A model generated the notes under the pieces. The model saw only the letters and a list, made by a program, of their open reading frames with translations. It had not been told where the DNA came from and made no database searches. DNA of 64,000 nucleotides, from contig CANOFW010000008.1 in the NCBI GenBank assembly GCA_947565425.1, positions 57,346 through 121,345 on the forward strand. The letters run 5' to 3'. The first letter of the stretch is position 1; every line of letters starts with the position of its first letter. This document shows, one piece after another, positions 44,100-53,165 of the stretch. This DNA is from an uncultured Lachnospiraceae bacterium (GTDB lineage Bacteria > Bacillota > Clostridia > Lachnospirales > Lachnospiraceae). The position numbers and the translations under genes are program-made.

Positions 44100-45702
44100 T
44101 AGAAAAGAAAAACAGTTTATCAATATAGAGAATTTTCATAAATTGGATTATAGAAATTATAATGTATATTACAGTGGATTAATCTATCTGGCACAGGGAA
44201 TAAAAGCTGGAAAACCAAGTATTGATATTATCATACAGCAATATGAGAAAGGTGAAATTTCCTTTCGTGACATTTATGGAATATATGTAATTTTGATAGA
44301 AAATAAAGAAGATAAGAGTATATACATGTTTTCTGATAACAGTGGCATGACGACGAGTTTTTATACGGAGCAATTTATCAGCGATAATTTTACAGAGATT
44401 GCGCGCACCATGAAGAATCCTAAGTTGTATAAGAAGATGATATGCGAGTATCTGACATTGTCCAGAGGATATTATTTGGAGACGTTTATGGAAGAGGTAC
44501 AAATGCTGGAAGCGTCTTGCTATTACGAGGTGCAGGAAGAACAGCTTATGAAACATTCTAAGAAGAACGGTTATCTGGGGGACCGCAGCAAACTGGCAGA
44601 TATTCCGTCTTTTTTTGCAGATATGGCAAAATCATTGTCAGGTCTCAAAGTGGTGTCTGCACTGACCGGCGGTTACGATAGCCGTATGGTTGTGGCTTCT
44701 CTTTGGAAGAAATTGGAGTTTGATCTGTTTATCAGCGGCAATAATTTAAAGAGCAGGGAAATTCAGTTATCGAAAAGAGCGGCTGACAGTATTCAAAAAG
44801 AATTAAAGATTTTGAGTCCCGACATGAAAATGATAGAAAAAGAGAAGATTATTGAACAAACGTTTGAAAATTCCGGCGGCAGAGCATGTACGAATTCGTC
44901 CGGTTTGTACAGAGTAGATTATTTTCAAAAAGAATTGCAAAGACAAGGATATGAGGTGTTATTGACGGGGGACGCCGGTGATATGTATAAAGATTTGTGG
45001 TACAAACAGGAGTATCCGTTCTATCATAAAAAAAGCACGAATACGCGGCTGTTTTATGCGACGAGAATGGAGCCGGCAAATAACGCTGTTTTTTTGGGAA
45101 ATGATTTGCTTGAATGCTATCGGAATCAGAGAAAGAATATTATCCGTGAGTTAGAAAAACGTAAGTATGGACAAGCAGTAAAAAGTTATGAATCGTATGG
45201 TTATCGTATTGCCTGGGAAAAAGGGGCGTTTAGTCATTCTCTGGGAAAAGGAATGGTAACGTATTCGCCGTTACAGGAGTTGGAATTGGTAAAATATTCA
45301 TTTTTACAGCCCATACATATGAAACGTTTCAACCGTCTGCAAAGAAAGATTATCACCGAACGGTCCCGGAACTTGGCTAAGGTTCCAACTACAAATGGAA
45401 CGAATGCGTCTTTGGATGCTTTTTCAATATGTAAGGATAGCTGGATAGAGAGTGTGGGACAAGTAAAGCGGCTAGTCAGAGGAGTGAGGCGAAAGCTTGG
45501 GGACAGGGAAAAAACGATGGCAAAAGTTATGTTAGAGGATGATGCAGATCTGAGGGAATTGTCACTTGGCAGGCAGGCTGTCAAATATTGCCAGCGTGTG
45601 GGATATATAAAACCAGGGTTAGCTATTCGGGACATACCAATTGCATTACTGTATAAAATAATCTATATTTATCAATTGGAAACGGCAATCAATCGGGAAT
45701 AA
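44089..45702 (+). CDS. Asparagine-synthase-like amidotransferase lacking the glutaminase cysteine
   Basis: 537 residues. Residues about 191-198 carry the PP-loop LTGGYDSRM, the ATP-pyrophosphatase motif of asparagine synthases. The mature N-terminus starts MLYNRKEK, without the catalytic Cys2 of the glutaminase domain, although the beta-structured N-terminal region seems kept. Related WbpS-type proteins amidate uronic acids in O-antigens, and a uronic-acid module lies just upstream. Ammonia from another source or loss of glutaminase activity would have to be assumed. Asparagine supply for metabolism is less likely in this setting. Confidence 0.75.
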   Translation: MLYNRKEKQFINIENFHKLDYRNYNVYYSGLIYLAQGIKAGKPSIDIIIQQYEKGEISFRDIYGIYVILIENKEDKSIYMFSDNSGMTTSFYTEQFISDNFTEIARTMKNPKLYKKMICEYLTLSRGYYLETFMEEVQMLEASCYYEVQEEQLMKHSKKNGYLGDRSKLADIPSFFADMAKSLSGLKVVSALTGGYDSRMVVASLWKKLEFDLFISGNNLKSREIQLSKRAADSIQKELKILSPDMKMIEKEKIIEQTFENSGGRACTNSSGLYRVDYFQKELQRQGYEVLLTGDAGDMYKDLWYKQEYPFYHKKSTNTRLFYATRMEPANNAVFLGNDLLECYRNQRKNIIRELEKRKYGQAVKSYESYGYRIAWEKGAFSHSLGKGMVTYSPLQELELVKYSFLQPIHMKRFNRLQRKIITERSRNLAKVPTTNGTNASLDAFSICKDSWIESVGQVKRLVRGVRRKLGDREKTMAKVMLEDDADLRELSLGRQAVKYCQRVGYIKPGLAIRDIPIALLYKIIYIYQLETAINRE

Positions 45703-45717
45703 TGGAGGAACATGGAT

Positions 45718-47115
45718 ATGGAGAAACGGGAAGCGTTGGAGAGAGAAATTAACGTGAGTGAAATACTATGGAGTATATTGTTAGGCTGGCGCAAGCTCAT
45801 TTGCTGTGCGATCGTGTTTGGCATATTATTTGGTGGATTCCGTTATGCTCGCGATTTGTCCGGGTATCGTGCGTCGCAGAAGACGGAGACTGAGGAAGAA
45901 ACTAGTTTGTTGGGCGAGGAACGAAACGAGATTGAAAATATCAAAAATCTGAGAAAGCAGCAAATTCAGACGCAAGAGTATTTGAGCAATTCTGCATATA
46001 TGCAAATGGATCCGTTTAATGTACCTATTGTAGAGCTGCATTACTATATAAAATCGGATTATGTTATAAATTATACAAAAGATGCGTTGCCGGATTATAC
46101 GGACGCCCTGGGCGCTATGTATTATAGATATATAGCGAGCGGAGAGATGCGGCACGAGTTGTTAAAAAAAGCCGAGCTATCCATAAGTTTGGAAGAATTG
46201 GCAGAAATGGTTGATGTGGGACAAAATGCAAATACTATTTCTCTTTCTGTCAAATATCCGCAGGAGGAAAAGCTGGGAGATATTTCAACTGTTTTAAAAG
46301 AGCTTCTAAGTCAAAAGGAAAGAGATTTTCAGAAAATTGGCAGTCACAGTTTAATTTTGATGGGAGAAAGCCAGAGCAGAATTGTTGATAATTCGTCTAT
46401 AGAAAAAAGGAGTACTCTTTTTAGCAGAATGGCGTCCGTCAATGTTCAGATTAACCAGTTAAAAGGGTCGTTATCAGCGCAGCAGAAAAATATATTGAAT
46501 GAGGAGTTAGAGACAGGGGAAGAACAGGAAGTTTCCATGAAGCCGCAGCCTAGTAAAAAATTCGTCTTGTTAGGGGGCATTGTAGGAATATTTCTGGCGG
46601 CTGTGTGGATTGTCTGCCGGGTATTATTTACAGCAAAATTGCAGAGCGCAGAAGAAATACGCAGCCTTTTTGGAATGCGCCTTTTGGGGGAAGTCAGTCG
46701 GCAGGATAAGAAAAAGCGATTCTTTTCATTTGTTGATCGTAAGCTGCTTTTGATAAAAAATAGAAGAAGAAAGCAATTGACAAAGGAACAGCAAATTAAT
46801 CTGGCTTGTACCAATATTGCAATATCTTGTAAAGAACAAGGTATCAACAACATCTATTTGACAGGCAGTGAGTATGAACATGCAGACGCCGCAGTGACGG
46901 AGGCGCTCAAAAAGAAACTGAAGGAGCAAGGCATCCAGGTGGAAGAGGGAGCAAATATGTATTACGACGCTTCATCTATGATGCGAGGAAAAGTGCTGGG
47001 GAATATTTTGTTGATCGAGCAGATCGGAGAATCTGTATATGATGAAATTTCTCATGAATTACAGTTGATTGCAGAGCAGAATAGCAATGTTTTGGGAGTA
47101 GTTGTTTTAACATGA
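45718..47115 (+). CDS. Wzz-type chain-length/copolymerase with degenerate kinase-like domain
   Basis: 465 residues; ATG 45718 is chosen because GGAGG (45704-45708) is only 3 bases from ATG 45712. A first membrane helix (residues about 22-40), a mostly helical extracytoplasmic region and a second helix (about 282-305) are the Wzz plan. The cytoplasmic tail resembles a BY-kinase fold: INLACTNIAISCK, YLTGSEYEHADAA where Walker A should be, and a late ILLIEQIG and GVVVLT. The Walker A GKS/T is missing, so it cannot bind ATP in the usual way. It probably controls glycan length. It overlaps the flippase gene by 4 bases. Confidence 0.8.
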   Translation: MEKREALEREINVSEILWSILLGWRKLICCAIVFGILFGGFRYARDLSGYRASQKTETEEETSLLGEERNEIENIKNLRKQQIQTQEYLSNSAYMQMDPFNVPIVELHYYIKSDYVINYTKDALPDYTDALGAMYYRYIASGEMRHELLKKAELSISLEELAEMVDVGQNANTISLSVKYPQEEKLGDISTVLKELLSQKERDFQKIGSHSLILMGESQSRIVDNSSIEKRSTLFSRMASVNVQINQLKGSLSAQQKNILNEELETGEEQEVSMKPQPSKKFVLLGGIVGIFLAAVWIVCRVLFTAKLQSAEEIRSLFGMRLLGEVSRQDKKKRFFSFVDRKLLLIKNRRRKQLTKEQQINLACTNIAISCKEQGINNIYLTGSEYEHADAAVTEALKKKLKEQGIQVEEGANMYYDASSMMRGKVLGNILLIEQIGESVYDEISHELQLIAEQNSNVLGVVVLT

Positions 47116-48605
47116 AAAAAACAATGGAAAAGTCGGCGGTAATGCTAAGTATATTTACCGTGGCGGGAAAAGGAATCGGCTTTTTGCGGATGATGGTGGT
47201 GGCGTTTCTTTTTGGCGCAAACTATGAGACAGACGCTTATTATCTTGCAAATGGACTGGTATCGAATATATTATATGCGCTGTCTACAGCGATAGCAGTT
47301 TCGTTTTTGCCGATTTATATTGAGAAGAAGGCGCGAAAAGGAGAGGAGGAAACATCTAAATTTACATCAAACGTTATTACCGTATTATCGGTTCTGGCGG
47401 TGATTGTCAGTGTGGCGGTCTGTGTGGGAGCGCCGTTGTTGGCAAAACTATCTGCCCCTTCCTATGAAGAAGTACAGTTACGGCAGGTTGCTTTATACTT
47501 CCGGGTTCTGGCGGTTGGAATTGTTTTTTCACTTGTCACAAGCCTGTTAAAAAGTTTGCTGGATGCGGAAGAAATATATGGTTACGGGGCGTTTTCTGGA
47601 ATCATATTCAGTGTGGTTACGATCGTATTTGCAGTGCTGTTTTATAAAACGTGGGGCATTTTGTCATTGGTGGTATCTGTACCGGCAGCCTATTTTATTC
47701 AATATATTTTTTTAAATGTGAGAGCGCGCAAGTGTGTCAAAATTACGTTCAAGTTTGATTTGCATGAGGAGGGGTTAAAAGTATTACTATATTCCAGCGT
47801 GCCGGTCTTGTTGAGCAATACTACTGTGGAAATACTTCAGTTAGTCGATCGGATGCTGGCGTCTTCTTCCGCGGAAGGCGCGGTATCAGCCTTATCTTAC
47901 AGTGCAAATTTGAATGATGTAGTAATTAGTGTAATCTCTGCATCTCTGATTACTGTATTTTTCACGGAATTTTCTAAAAATACGGTGAACAACAATGTGG
48001 AGTTCCTTAAACGTAATCTTCAAAAAGGGCTCGGTATACTGATATTGATATTATTGCCAATTTCGGTCATAACGGTTTTGTTTGGTGAGGATATTGTCAC
48101 GATTGTATATTACAGAGGGTCCTTTGGGAGAGAAGCTGTCGAATTGACATCTTTGGCAATTATGATTTATGCTGTGAGTTGGGTGGCTGTAAGTGTAGAA
48201 AAGTTGTTTATCAAGGTGTTTTTCGCGTTAAATGATACGAAGAAGCCAATGATTATCAGTATTTCCGTGGTCTTGGTTAATATTATTCTGAGCGTCTCTT
48301 TTGTACAGCTTTTGGGATTTGCAGGGATCCCGCTGGGGACTGTCTGTGCAGAAATCTTCTCCGTTATCCTAAACGTCTTCTTTTTGCAGCGCAAAATTGG
48401 CAGTATTGGCATCAAGGAGTTGATTGCGGATATAGGAAAAATGATTATGGGGGCATTAGCGGTAGGGGTTGTGTCAAATATAGTGAAAATTGTGATGGCA
48501 GAACAAGCGGCTCTTGTCAGATTTGCCTCAGGTACGGTAGTTGGCTTGTCTGTTTATGCACTAGTGCTGGTTGCTTTGAAATGCCAGGTGATTAGGAAGC
48601 ATTAA
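47112..48605 (+). CDS. MurJ/MviN-type lipid-linked glycan flippase (Wzx-like)
   Basis: 497 residues with about 13-14 membrane helices. The MurJ opening is clear: GFLRMMVVAFLFGANYETDAYYLA, then FLPIYIEK. MurJ homologues flip undecaprenyl-linked precursors; inside a polysaccharide locus they often act as the Wzx exporter. It overlaps the Wzz-like gene (ATGA) and is the last gene of the locus before the tRNA. Lipid II as substrate cannot be excluded, but position argues for the glycan repeat unit. Confidence 0.85.
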   Translation: MKKTMEKSAVMLSIFTVAGKGIGFLRMMVVAFLFGANYETDAYYLANGLVSNILYALSTAIAVSFLPIYIEKKARKGEEETSKFTSNVITVLSVLAVIVSVAVCVGAPLLAKLSAPSYEEVQLRQVALYFRVLAVGIVFSLVTSLLKSLLDAEEIYGYGAFSGIIFSVVTIVFAVLFYKTWGILSLVVSVPAAYFIQYIFLNVRARKCVKITFKFDLHEEGLKVLLYSSVPVLLSNTTVEILQLVDRMLASSSAEGAVSALSYSANLNDVVISVISASLITVFFTEFSKNTVNNNVEFLKRNLQKGLGILILILLPISVITVLFGEDIVTIVYYRGSFGREAVELTSLAIMIYAVSWVAVSVEKLFIKVFFALNDTKKPMIISISVVLVNIILSVSFVQLLGFAGIPLGTVCAEIFSVILNVFFLQRKIGSIGIKELIADIGKMIMGALAVGVVSNIVKIVMAEQAALVRFASGTVVGLSVYALVLVALKCQVIRKH

Positions 48606-48619
48606 AAATCATTCAGCTC

Positions 48620-48648
48620 TTGACATTTTTATCATCTGATATTATAAT
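48620..48648 (+). promoter_or_regulatory. Consensus sigma-A promoter for tRNA-Leu
   Basis: TTGACA at 48620-48625, exactly 17 bases, TATAAT at 48643-48648. The tRNA begins 67 bases after the -10. This is a perfect-consensus promoter, as expected for stable RNA. Confidence 0.85.
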
Positions 48649-48715
48649 CAAGGCGACTTCTCTTTGAACTTGTGGGGAAGCGATATGTGCAACTATATGA
48701 TTACCTTGTTATCAG

Positions 48716-48797
48716 GCGGATATGGCGGAATTGGCAGACGCGCTAGATTTAGGTTCTAGTGGGCAACCCCGTGCAGGTTCAAGTCCTGTTATCCGCA
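48716..48797 (+). tRNA. tRNA-Leu (anticodon UAG)
   Basis: 82-base cloverleaf: acceptor GCGGATA pairs with TATCCGC, discriminator A at 48797, anticodon stem CTAGA/TCTAG with loop giving UAG, long variable arm and GGTTCAAGTCC T-arm. The long variable arm and anticodon give leucine (reads CUA). CCA is not encoded. It stands alone between the glycan locus and the housekeeping block. Confidence 0.96.
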
Positions 48798-48830
48798 TTG
48801 AAAATATCATTATAAATATCAGAAAACATA

Positions 48831-48859
48831 TTGAAAAAGTTTAAGAATCTTGGTAATAT
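48831..48859 (+). promoter_or_regulatory. Sigma-A-type promoter for the DUF342 gene
   Basis: TTGAAA at 48831-48836, 17-base spacer, TAATAT at 48854-48859 with TGG directly before the -10. The next gene starts at 48914. Confidence 0.55.
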
Positions 48860-48913
48860 ATATGTGTATAATACTTTTTTTGACAGAAATTCCATGCAAA
48901 GGGGGGATCTGTG

Positions 48914-50275
48914 ATGGCAGCCTCAACGCAAAATGAACCCAAAGTAAGATTAAGCCATGATAATATGAAGGCATACCTGTTTCTCCCGAGGCCGGAGTTG
49001 GAGGTCCATGATTTCAATTATATTTTGGCGCTGCTAAAGACTAGTGGCGTGTCCTTTGGGATTAATGAAAAGAAAATCAGACAGATGCTAGAGCAGCAGG
49101 TATACAATCAGGAAGTTCTTATTGCGGAGGGTCAGATACCTGAAGATGGCATAGATGGGTATTATGAATATAAATTTGACATGAATTTCAGCAAGAAGCC
49201 TAAGCTGAAACCAGATGGTTCTGTTGATTACTGGAGTATTAAGATGGTGGAAATTGTCACCCAGGGTCAGGTGATTGCAGAGTATCATAAATCGGTTCCA
49301 GGTAAGGACGGCGTAGATCTAAAGGGCAGACCGGTTCTTGCAAAGCGTGGAAGGGACTTAGTTCCATTGCGCGGCAAAGGGTTTGAACGTTCTGAAGATG
49401 GCTCTGTATATACATCATTGCTGGATGGCAAGATTGAGAAGAATGGTGAGCGTATCGTTATTTTGCCTGTATATGAGATTGGTGGCGATGCGGATTTATC
49501 TGTGGGAAATATTGACTTTCGTGGCGATGTGATTATTCATGGCGCTGTTTGCAGCGGCTTATCTGTGAAGGCAACTGGAACGGTAACGGTAGATGGTATT
49601 GTGGAAAGCGCGAATATAGAAGCCGGGAAAGATATTGTATTGAGAAGCGGGGTTATGGGAGGCTCCAGGGCTACGATTATTGCCAATGGCAATATCTCCG
49701 CGAAGTTTTTTGAGTATACCAGGGTACATGCCAACGGAACCATTCAGGCGGATGTATTTTTGAATTGTCAGGTGTCTTGTGGGGAAAGCATTATTCTTAA
49801 TGGCAAGAAAGCGAGCATCATCGGCGGAGAAGTCGGTGCGATTGAGAGCATAGAGGTTGATACGCTGGGCAGTGAAGGTGAAGTTAAGACTCAGGTGAAG
49901 ATAGGCAATGATATGGCTACGCGGCGCAGAATCAGTGTTCTACAGAATAAGATTAAGATTGAAAAAACGAATCTTAGCAAGATTGAGGAAGGGTTGAAGA
50001 TTTTAAAGGACATGAAGAACGATCCAAGAAGAACCGATCTTTTGCGTGTGAAGATTCGGGATACCGCTTTACTGGCAGGTGATGAAGCGGAGCTTGAGAA
50101 GCTTCTCGATCAGATTGAGCGTGCAAGAGGTGGAAGTGTCAAAGTCAACGGAAACGTATATCCGGGTGTGCGGGTAGAGATTGACGAGTTGCGTGTCTTA
50201 GTGAAGGAACAACAGGAGCGTTTGGAGTTTGTTCGAGATCAGGATAAGATACTGATGTGTGCGCTGGAATCTTAA
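48914..50275 (+). CDS. DUF342/FapA family protein
   Basis: 453 residues; ATG 48914 is 7 bases after GGGGGG, so it is preferred over GTG 48911. The N-terminal half has the FapA-specific GKDGVDLKG and ILPVYEIGGDADLSVGNI, then a run of beta-helix turns (for example VDGIVESANIEAG) and a C-terminal coiled coil from about residue 335. FapA proteins form beta-helical assemblies and regulate membrane- or flagellum-linked processes in some bacteria; no specific role is shown here. Confidence 0.85.
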   Translation: MAASTQNEPKVRLSHDNMKAYLFLPRPELEVHDFNYILALLKTSGVSFGINEKKIRQMLEQQVYNQEVLIAEGQIPEDGIDGYYEYKFDMNFSKKPKLKPDGSVDYWSIKMVEIVTQGQVIAEYHKSVPGKDGVDLKGRPVLAKRGRDLVPLRGKGFERSEDGSVYTSLLDGKIEKNGERIVILPVYEIGGDADLSVGNIDFRGDVIIHGAVCSGLSVKATGTVTVDGIVESANIEAGKDIVLRSGVMGGSRATIIANGNISAKFFEYTRVHANGTIQADVFLNCQVSCGESIILNGKKASIIGGEVGAIESIEVDTLGSEGEVKTQVKIGNDMATRRRISVLQNKIKIEKTNLSKIEEGLKILKDMKNDPRRTDLLRVKIRDTALLAGDEAELEKLLDQIERARGGSVKVNGNVYPGVRVEIDELRVLVKEQQERLEFVRDQDKILMCALES

Positions 50276-50348
50276 GATTACAGGTTAGATTTCATATCAC
50301 AGGGATGTAACTACCTCATCCAATATCAAAATGAAATAGAATGGAACG

Positions 50349-50384
50349 ATGGCTGGATTCCTTAACGGGTCCAGTCATTATTTT
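50349..50384 (+). terminator. Rho-independent terminator
   Basis: ATGGCTGGA at 50349-50357 pairs with TCCAGTCAT at 50370-50378 (one G-U), followed by TATTTTG. It ends the DUF342 transcript about 75 bases after the stop. Confidence 0.6.
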
Positions 50385-50429
50385 GAATGGAAAAGTATTC
50401 TAGTTAAACATTAGGAAGAAGGAATAAGC

Positions 50430-51499
50430 GTGAGTGAAAGAAGAAATGACACGGATAATTTACAAGGCAGAACCATATATTTTGATTTTTTGAGAGTCAT
50501 GGCTACGTTTGCAGTGGTTGTTCTGCATGTTTCAGCACAGAAATATTATGCAGTAGAGGTTGAGACATGGGAATGGCAAATATTTAATGTATATGATAGT
50601 ATTGTCAGGTGGGCGGTGCTATTTTTGTAATGATTAGTGGCGCCTTGTTTCTCAATGGAAATCACAGTATTGAAAAAATATATAAAAAAAGTATTGCAAG
50701 GATTGTACTGGCCTTTGTATTCTGGTCTATGATTTATACGGCGGTGAGTATGGCTGTTACGCATCTTAGAGGGAAACAGGCACTTAAAGAATTTTTGCTG
50801 GGACATTACCATATGTGGTTTTTATTCATGATAGTAGGGTTGTATATGATTGTTCCACTGCTCAAACAGATCGTATCATCTATGGAACTAGTGAAATATT
50901 TTCTGCTACTGTCGTTGGTGTTTGCGTTTGTAATCCCGCAGACAATTGCAGTGGTGTCTTTAAAATTTCCTGGGGTCGGTTCCTTAGCAAATAATATGAT
51001 TGGGAAGATGGCGTTTCATTTTACGCTTGGCTATGCGGGCTATTTCATAGCAGGATATTATTTGAGTAAAATTGAGTTAAGTAAAAGGATGAAGGGTATC
51101 ATTTACTTCTTGGGGCTATGCGGACTTCTACTGACAATTGTAAGCACATCTATACTTTCGGCAAGTCAGAAGAAAGCGGATGTTATGTTTTATGGAAATC
51201 TCACCGTTAATACCTTGGTGGAAAGTATAGCGGTATTTGTGTTAGCAAAAGATCTTTTCTCCGGGCGTATTGTGAGAGATAAAATAAAAGACGTCTTGGG
51301 TGTCTTGTCAAAGTATAGTTTTGGGGCTTACTTAATCCATGCCCTAGTTCTGGAAGAATTGGGAAGGCTGTTTGGACTTCATACGCTATCCTTTTTTCCG
51401 GTTGTCTCGGTGCCGGTCATCAGTATCATTGTTTTTGTGGTTTCTTTTGTGCTCTCTGGAATCTTAAACCACATTCCTTTTATAAAAAAAGTGGTTTAA
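50430..51499 (+). pseudogene. Acyltransferase 3 (OafA/WecH-like), frameshifted
   Basis: The reading frame from GTG 50430 gives YFDFLRVMATFAVVVLHVS, the conserved start of acyltransferase 3 proteins, and stops at 50630. The rest of the family, beginning IFVMISGALFLNGNHSIEK, continues in another frame from about 50621 to 51499. Family members read SIVRWAVPIFVMISG across this point. Losing one C in GTGCCTATTTTT, seen here as GTGCTATTTTT near 50619, explains the break. The combined protein would be about 355 residues with ten membrane helices. Unless this is a sequencing error or programmed frameshift, the gene is inactive. Confidence 0.82.
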
Positions 51500-51646
51500 G
51501 AGGAATGGAGGGAAACTTGTGAAGTGTGGGAGTCTTTGGTTTTGCAATGGAGAAGTGAGGATGCTGTGTCATATAAAGTAGAAAATTGTCATACGAAAAA
51601 TTCCTGTTTTCTATATTTAGGACTGGATTTCGTTTGGCTGCTGTAT

Positions 51647-51652
51647 TATAAT
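51647..51652 (+). promoter_or_regulatory. Possible -10 element upstream of folC
   Basis: A perfect TATAAT lies at 51647-51652, 38 bases before the folC start. The -35 region at about 51624-51629 (TGGATT) is poor. The 190-base gap at 51500-51689 holds nothing else I recognise. Confidence 0.35.
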
Positions 51653-51689
51653 GGGCACTGCGAATAAGTACAAAGGAAAATGGGAAATT

Positions 51690-53003
51690 ATGAGAACTTA
51701 TGAAGAGACAGTGGAGGCAATATTAGAGATTCCCAGATTTTCTACCAAAAATAAGCCGGAGCATACGCGCGAACTGCTTCGCCGTCTGGGGCAGCCGCAA
51801 AATAATTTTAAAGTGATTCATGTGGCGGGCAGCAATGGCAAGGGCAGCGTCTGTGCTTTTCTTGACAGCATTCTGCGGGCGTCAGGCAAGCGCGTGGGTC
51901 TGTTTACTTCTCCACATCTGATGTGTATTGAGGAGCGGTTTCAGGTGGACGGTCAGCCTTGCAATAGGGAGTGTTTTGTACGGGCGGCACAGACAGTTCA
52001 GCGGACGGTTGAGGTTATGATGCAGCAAGGGATGCCGCATCCCTCGTTTTTTGAATACATGTTTGCCACAGGTATGCTTATCTTTGCAGAGTATCAGGTA
52101 GAGTATGTGGTGTTGGAGACGGGGCTCGGAGGGCGTCTGGATGCCACGAATATTGTGGAGCGGCCGCTTCTTTCCGTGATTACGTCTATTAGCCTGGAGC
52201 ACACAGAGCTTTTAGGAGACACGATTGCTAAAATTGCGGCGGAGAAAGCAGGAATCATCAAGCCTGGCGTTCCGGTTGTGTACGACGCGTCTAATCCTGA
52301 GGCTAGCAGAGTCATTGTGGATTGCGCCTGTCGGCAGGAGTGCAGCGTTTATCCAGTTTTTCCGAATAAAGTTAAAATTTTATTAAACACAGCGAAAAAG
52401 ATTGCATTTTCCTATGATTGTGGTTATGATGGTACTGTTACAAAATTTGAGATTCCCTTTGCCGCGCCTTATCAGGCGCAGAATGCTGCTATAGCTTTGC
52501 AGGCGGTTGGCTGTATTAGACAGAGTGAAGATATCCCGCAGACAGCAGTGCGGCAAGGTCTTGCAGACGTGAATTGGCGGGGGAGGATGCAGCAGATTAT
52601 GCCGGATGTGTACTTTGATGGGGCGCACAATCCAGATGGCATTCTAAGATTTCTTGAGGCGGCAGGAAAGATTACAGAGTATCCGTCGGTTTTATTATTT
52701 GCCATGGTGAAAGAGAAGGATTCTGTGCGCGCCGCAGAAGAGATACTACAGAAAGGTCAATGGGAAGAGATTGTTATTACATCCGTTCCGGGGAGCCGAG
52801 GGACAGACTGCCGTATGCTGGCGCAAATATTTGAGAAAACGGCACGTAAGAACCGACAGACAGTGAGGATTACAGGGATAGAGAAGATAGAGGAAGCATA
52901 TGCATATGCATTGTCGGCGAAGAAGCCGGGACAGGTATTGTTCTGTGCAGGTTCACTTTATCTGATTGGCGCATTAGAGAGAATTGCAGGAGGTATGGAA
53001 TGA
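51690..53003 (+). CDS. folC: Folylpolyglutamate/dihydrofolate synthase
   Basis: 437 residues from ATG 51690; an in-frame ATG at 51651 overlaps the -10 element and is unlikely. The Mur-ligase-type P-loop is HVAGSNGKGSVCAF, followed by FTSPHL, ETGLGGRLDATN, SLEHTELLG and the C-terminal DGAHNPDG. It ligates glutamate to folates and, in bifunctional forms, makes dihydrofolate from dihydropteroate. The start of the following 46-codon ORF overlaps its stop. Confidence 0.93.
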   Translation: MRTYEETVEAILEIPRFSTKNKPEHTRELLRRLGQPQNNFKVIHVAGSNGKGSVCAFLDSILRASGKRVGLFTSPHLMCIEERFQVDGQPCNRECFVRAAQTVQRTVEVMMQQGMPHPSFFEYMFATGMLIFAEYQVEYVVLETGLGGRLDATNIVERPLLSVITSISLEHTELLGDTIAKIAAEKAGIIKPGVPVVYDASNPEASRVIVDCACRQECSVYPVFPNKVKILLNTAKKIAFSYDCGYDGTVTKFEIPFAAPYQAQNAAIALQAVGCIRQSEDIPQTAVRQGLADVNWRGRMQQIMPDVYFDGAHNPDGILRFLEAAGKITEYPSVLLFAMVKEKDSVRAAEEILQKGQWEEIVITSVPGSRGTDCRMLAQIFEKTARKNRQTVRITGIEKIEEAYAYALSAKKPGQVLFCAGSLYLIGALERIAGGME

Positions 53004-53140
53004 TTGATTTTGAAGAAGAATTGAAGAAATTTAAGCCCAGCCTGGAAGTGGAAGAGGTTGAGGATGCGATATATGACAGGGACCTCACGGATATGACAGA
53101 CATCATGCAGGAAATTATCAAAGAAGCAAGGCAGCGGTAG
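53000..53140 (+). CDS. Small acidic hypothetical protein
   Basis: 46 codons starting at ATG 53000, which overlaps the folC stop by 4 bases, with GGAGG at 52989-52993. The protein is acidic and helical, without a membrane segment; EEELKKFKPSLEVEE and DIMQEIIKEARQR look like amphipathic helices. It is followed by the TPR gene. The overlap, ribosome site and helix pattern suggest a real small gene; no function is recognised. Confidence 0.6.
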   Translation: MIDFEEELKKFKPSLEVEEVEDAIYDRDLTDMTDIMQEIIKEARQR

Positions 53141-53165
53141 GTTCCAAGGAATAGAAAGGATTGGT

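Noticed and set aside
48716-48797. Integrated prophage or element at the tRNA-Leu
   Set aside because: No integrase, phage gene or repeat of the tRNA 3' end was noticed in the window.
50430-50630. Independent 66-residue gene
   Set aside because: Its sequence is the N-terminus of acyltransferase 3 and continues in another frame without a gap, so it is part of a frameshifted gene.
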